64,000 nucleotides of DNA from Rhea pennata (lineage: Eukaryota > Chordata > Aves > Rheiformes > Rheidae): the NCBI RefSeq assembly GCF_028389875.1, contig NC_084682.1, positions 2,676,001-2,740,000 of the forward strand, in the 5' to 3' direction. The translations under genes were made by a program, and so were the position numbers. The stretch's first letter is position 1; every line of letters starts with the position of its first letter. Below the pieces are notes generated by a model, which worked only from the letters and a program-made list of their open reading frames with translations, was not told the origin of the DNA and ran no database searches. Positions 61,101-64,000 of this stretch are shown one piece after another.

Positions 61101-61943
61101 CAAAATATTTCCATTTCAGGTTGGAGACGAAAATAAAAATTATGCAACTCTAATAAATGAATTAGACAATATTAAATACAAAGGTAAGACATCTGGATTG
61201 CTCAAAGAGCAACATATATTTATTTTGAGCACATATGCTGCAAGGTAGTTCTATTTTAGTTAAGATTGTTACTTGAGACTCAGAGCCCAAGGATAAAGAT
61301 TAGTTCAGGAACTCAGGGTATCACAGGCAGGAGAAAAATCTGGTTTTCCAAATTTCCCAGTAAAGCTCTAAGCACCAAAATGGGTATTTCTGCTTCTGCA
61401 GGAGGAAACAAAGTGAGAAAAAAAATGCAGATTTTTAACACAAGAGGTGTGCATAATTTGTGCTCTGTGGGCTCCTCAAACTGGCAGTCAGTGACTTTTC
61501 AGGCAACGCAGCATGGTTGTTGCAGCCCAGAGAAGCATGCCTGGGTCTGAGACTTTGGGTAGCCTTTAGCAGCAGCTACATGTGAAGACAAACATGAACA
61601 ATCCTGCTCACTGTGCCTGTTAAAAGCCATGTTTCTGCGCTGTTTGCCCAGGGGAAATAGGACAGATGGACCCTTTGCCACTGGACTCTCTTATCCCACA
61701 TGAAGAAGATCTGGCAAAATATTACCGGTATACGGGGTCCCTCACCACCCCGGACTGCCACGAGGATGTCATCTGGACTGTGTTTGAGAAGCCAGTGGCG
61801 CTCAGCCTTGCTCAGGTACCTTGCAGAGAGTATCCTGAAAGGTTGGCTTATGGTTATCTTGCCCCTTCTGACTGCCTGTTCACTCCCGTGATTTAATACG
61901 GAATTGTTTGCCTCCTCACTGCTCTGTTGCGTGAGCCTAATTA

Positions 61944-61976
<33 letters not shown>

Positions 61977-63138
61977 CACTGTTTGGAGAAACGTATGTTT
62001 CCCAACATGCTTAGACTTCAGTGTAAGCCTATGCAGAGTCATGAGTACCAGTTTTGACAACATTGCTTTATAGCCCTATTACATCTTCCCACAAAAAAAG
62101 CAGCAGGAAAGTGGAAGGACGGGGGAACGACAAGGTGAAAAGAAAGCCAGATCAAATCACAACTAAATTGTAGTTCAATGTTTCATCCATCCACAGCATT
62201 TCTACTACTGCCATCTGCTCGCCCTTGAATTCCACTGCTTTTCTCCTGCTCTCGTACTAGAACGGAACACTTAAGAGTCAAAAGTTGGGTCTGTCAGTTT
62301 TAGGCAACCCATTTTTGCCCTACGACGAAGGCCAGGACACTGAGCCATGACTACCTATAAAATGCAGAGCATTCTACAGCACATGATAAAGAACTGAAAC
62401 GTCCTGGAGTGGAGTCTTCGTAACACCATCCACTAGCACAGTCTGGGCAACAGCCAGCATCTCTATTTTTGTTCCTTATTGCAGTACACTCACAGTCAAT
62501 TTAGTTACAGGGCAGTGCTCAAATACGTGCCATTGAGCATAGCAGAGAAAACAAGGCACTGAGCTGCTGCCTGCTGCGGGCCAGCTTCTTGCTGCAAGAA
62601 GTCAGAAATCTGGAGCTAGGAAAGAGAAGAGGCACATAAGCCTAGCCCCTGACTGTGCCACTGTGATGTGACACACAAGGACAGGACTAAATGCATTAAG
62701 ACAACTGGTCTAGCCAGGTCCTTGAGCAGGACAAAAGCCTGTGACTCACACAGAAAGGAAGTCTAAATGACTTCTGAGGCTAAAGGAAGGCATCGGCTGT
62801 TGACCTCTGACAGTAGCCTCCATCACAAAGTTTCCTGCAACGTGTAACGCACAACAATGCCACAGAGTGAGGCATGGCAGATTAAAAATGTCACAATTTC
62901 CAGTGTTTCACAGGAAAAGAATGTAACACTATTTTCTAAATGTCTACAGGTTTCTCAGTTCTCAACGGTTCACTTTGGTGGCAAGAACTCAACACACATG
63001 GCTGAAAATTTCCGGCCTGTTCAGCTTCTGAATGACCGACGGGTGTACTGGTCTGGGGCCAGCCCCCTGCTGCCTCCTGCTAAGGTTTTAATGTTGGTCC
63101 CAATCCTGACATATGTCCTGAGTTTTCTCTTTCAATGA
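46142..63138 (+). CDS. CA4: Carbonic anhydrase 4 (secreted, GPI-anchored type), 8 exons
   Basis: This is an alpha-carbonic anhydrase of the extracellular CA4 type, catalysing CO2 hydration at the cell surface. Exons: 46142-46199, 56862-56909, 57681-57851, 59916-60070, 60757-60849, 61120-61183, 61652-61815 and 62950-63138. All are GT-AG with phases joining to give 313 residues (human 312). Residues 1-19 are a signal peptide (MELLFLVLLSLHILKTEAL). HWCY at 21-24 marks the CA4 N-terminus. QSPIN is at 52-56, NNGH at 88-91 (His of the proton shuttle) and HFHW at 118-121. With His146 in MELH, His118 and His120 supply the three zinc ligands. GSEHSIDG and SLTTPDC complete the active-site and disulfide features, with Cys47 as the likely partner. 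The end is hydrophobic (KVLMLVPILTYVLSFLFQ), fitting a GPI-anchor signal. All catalytic residues are present. A CA4-like paralog rather than the one-to-one ortholog cannot be excluded. Confidence 0.92.
47925..48050 (-). mobile_element. MIR-like SINE relic
   Basis: ATTCTACAGATGGGGAAACT plus GAGGTT is close to the reverse complement of the MIR CTCAGTTTCCTCATCTGTAA region. Decayed matches to the tRNA-related part follow. This is the clearest of the three MIR-like copies in the window. Confidence 0.65.
50486..50604 (+). mobile_element. CR1 LINE, 3' end fragment
   Basis: The phrase order matches the avian CR1 3' UTR from memory: GTGCTCTAGGTGACC, TTGAGCAGGGGGGTTGGACT, AGATAATAGCCAGAAGTCCC, ACCTCAACCATTCTGTAATT, ending in ATTCTGTGATTC. 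The octamer-type 3' tail without poly(A) is diagnostic of CR1. The copy is 5'-truncated, as most CR1 copies are, and only mildly diverged. Confidence 0.9.
51143..51184. repeat. (TGCA)n followed by (TA)n microsatellite
   Basis: About four TGCA units pass into about eleven TA units. Confidence 0.93.
51985..52068 (-). mobile_element. MIR-like SINE relic (short)
   Basis: TTCCAAGGTCACACAATAGC, then GATCCTGGCTTCAAGCC, resembles the reverse complement of the tRNA-related half of MIR. Confidence 0.5.
53520..53775 (+). mobile_element. Old CR1-family LINE 3' fragment
   Basis: Phrases in CR1-like order: GAGGGAAAGGGATTGTTTAG, GTGATGGGATG, GGAAACATTTCCTGACAGTG, CTCCTAAGGGAAGTGGCAGG, and ACGAGACTAGACAACATACC with CTAGGGTATAATC. 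It is more diverged than the copy at 50486 and lacks the octamer tail, so it is from an older insertion wave. Confidence 0.7.
54805..54880 (+). mobile_element. Possible ancient LINE (L3/CR1-like) 3' relic
   Basis: GAGGCACTATACAAAC, then GAGCTTGTCCCAAGGATGTT and ACAATAGACAGG, resembles a 3' block common in reptilian ancient LINE tails (a short tandem of tacaaa, agtccctgccc and ttacaatctaa phrases). The match is weak. Confidence 0.3.
55216..55354 (-). other. Antisense exon-like block in CA4 intron 1
   Basis: On the minus strand a TTTTGCACAG acceptor precedes 139 nt with one long open frame (DRMYSVVAGPPRFILSAPKQ then WDGSTKRRMAPSTF and INTLINNA), which ends in a stop 11 nt before a GTAAGC donor. 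The block is CpG-containing, unlike its AT-rich surroundings. I do not recognise the protein. It could be a conserved noncoding element, an exon of an antisense RNA, or an old repeat. Confidence 0.25.
56461..56520 (+). mobile_element. Possible CR1-like fragment
   Basis: AGAGTGTGGAACCGCTGCCT, then CAAGAAGTTGCTGAAGCCAA, resembles the GTGGAACTGCTGCCACAGGA region upstream of some CR1 3' ends. It is short and decayed. Confidence 0.3.
58138..58157. repeat. (GCTAT)n microsatellite
   Basis: Four pentamer units lie in CA4 intron 3. Confidence 0.85.
59852..59895. repeat. TA / TATTTA-rich tract at the CA4 exon 4 acceptor
   Basis: TATATA and TATTTA units end about 20 nt before the exon 4 acceptor at 59914-59915. 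The space between is TTAACTAG followed by a C/T stretch, where the branch site should lie. Confidence 0.85.
61945..61974. repeat. A30 homopolymer
   Basis: Thirty uninterrupted A in CA4 intron 7, 130 nt past the donor. No retroposed body was recognised upstream. Confidence 0.95.
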
Positions 63139-63336
63139 GGACTTCTCACCTCATTCAATGTTCTGGGGTTTTTAGAGGGTTTTTTTTTTGTTGTTGTTGT
63201 TCTGGTTGTTTTTTGTATCAAGTATTCTATCTGCCAATTCATGAATTATATCTGAATACAGAATTTAACATTTTTATCCTCCAGACACTAACCACCTAAA
63301 AATTTTTAAAGGACTTCTGTTGCTGCTCTTATGTAA

Positions 63337-63342
63337 AATAAA
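63337..63342 (+). promoter_or_regulatory. CA4: AATAAA poly(A) signal of CA4
   Basis: This canonical hexamer lies about 200 nt after the CA4 stop and predicts a short 3' UTR ending near 63360. Confidence 0.75.
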
Positions 63343-63359
63343 ACCCATTGCACTAAATT

Positions 63360-64000
63360 ACAAGGATCATAAGGAACTGTAAGATGTAAGTGTGAAGATT
63401 TTAATTAAAAAAATACTTACAGAACATTAAAGATGGAATAACTGGAATTCTGTAGTTTTAGTACAACCTTGGAGGGCTGCTGAACGAGCTATGCAGAGGA
63501 CCTATAGGAGGAATTTGTTCTTGAGCGCCTAAGAAGGGTCTTGTTTGTTACAAGTTTACATTCAGCACTGCAAATCAGGAACATTGAACTGTCTGGAATA
63601 ATTCACATCACCCCTACATTTGCCAGCATGAAGGTACAAATGCTCACGCACAAACGAGCAACATCTGGGTCTTCCCATCTAGTGAAGGATACATGGCAAA
63701 TTTCATCTGTATTCATACATTTTTTTTCCCTTCTTCCTTCAGTACATCTAAATTAATTTGTAGATATTGGATTCCTTACAGGTAAACTACTAATTTTGGA
63801 TTCCAGGTCAATAGGTTTCACTGCTGAGACTATTTATTCAACCTAGTACAGCTTCCTGCTCCAGAATGCCCACAGCTGATACGATGTGCTAGAGAGAAAA
63901 AGGGGAGCTCAGCCACATGTGCTAATTGCACATCTATGGAAATTCCCCCTCTTTAGAGGATTGCCTTTGAAGCATGAGACTTTGATGATCCTATATAATT
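63360..64000. other. 3' flank of CA4
   Basis: No gene, repeat family or regulatory motif was recognised to the window edge. An open frame of 71 codons at 63541-63756 has no supporting feature. Confidence 0.6.

Overview
The window is vertebrate nuclear DNA, almost certainly from a bird. It has GT-AG introns, CpG-island promoters, short introns, a CR1 LINE 3' end closing in the ATTCTGTG-type tail (50486-50604), older CR1 and MIR-like relics, and no L1 or Alu. The gene order GGNBP2 - PIGW - MYO19 - ZNHIT3 matches human 17q12. The bird assignment is an inference from repeats, compactness and synteny, and I cannot name the species.

Layout. Positions 1-4800 hold the 5' coding end of GGNBP2 on the minus strand (two coding exons, the rest lies beyond the left edge), driven from a CpG island at about 4550-6150. 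A gene-poor stretch follows to 9266. PIGW is an intact single coding exon on the minus strand (9267-10787). It shares the CpG island at about 11690-12790 with MYO19, which runs head-to-head from it on the plus strand. All 24 coding exons of MYO19 (13453-32487) can be placed in frame, giving 959 residues. ZNHIT3 converges on it from the minus strand (33573-34622, 4 exons, 162 residues) with its own CpG island. After 2.5 kb comes an intact 322-residue single-exon class A GPCR on the minus strand (37129-38097) that I cannot name. About 8 kb without recognisable genes follows. CA4, a GPI-anchored-type carbonic anhydrase, then spans 46142-63138 on the plus strand with 8 exons and 313 residues. Its 10.7 kb first intron holds most of the recognisable old repeats.

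The genes are housekeeping or membrane genes and are not one pathway: GGNBP2 (zinc-finger-type nuclear/cytoplasmic factor), PIGW (GPI-anchor inositol acylation in the ER), MYO19 (mitochondrial myosin), ZNHIT3 (snoRNP assembly factor), the GPCR, and CA4 (extracellular carbonic anhydrase, itself normally GPI-anchored). No virus-like element, CRISPR array, rRNA or tRNA gene was seen.

The items most worth a second look are a 140-codon open frame just upstream of the MYO19 start, which could make a two-ORF transcript; the unnamed GPCR; a (UG)n tract 13 nt inside a ZNHIT3 intron; and an antisense exon-like block in CA4 intron 1.
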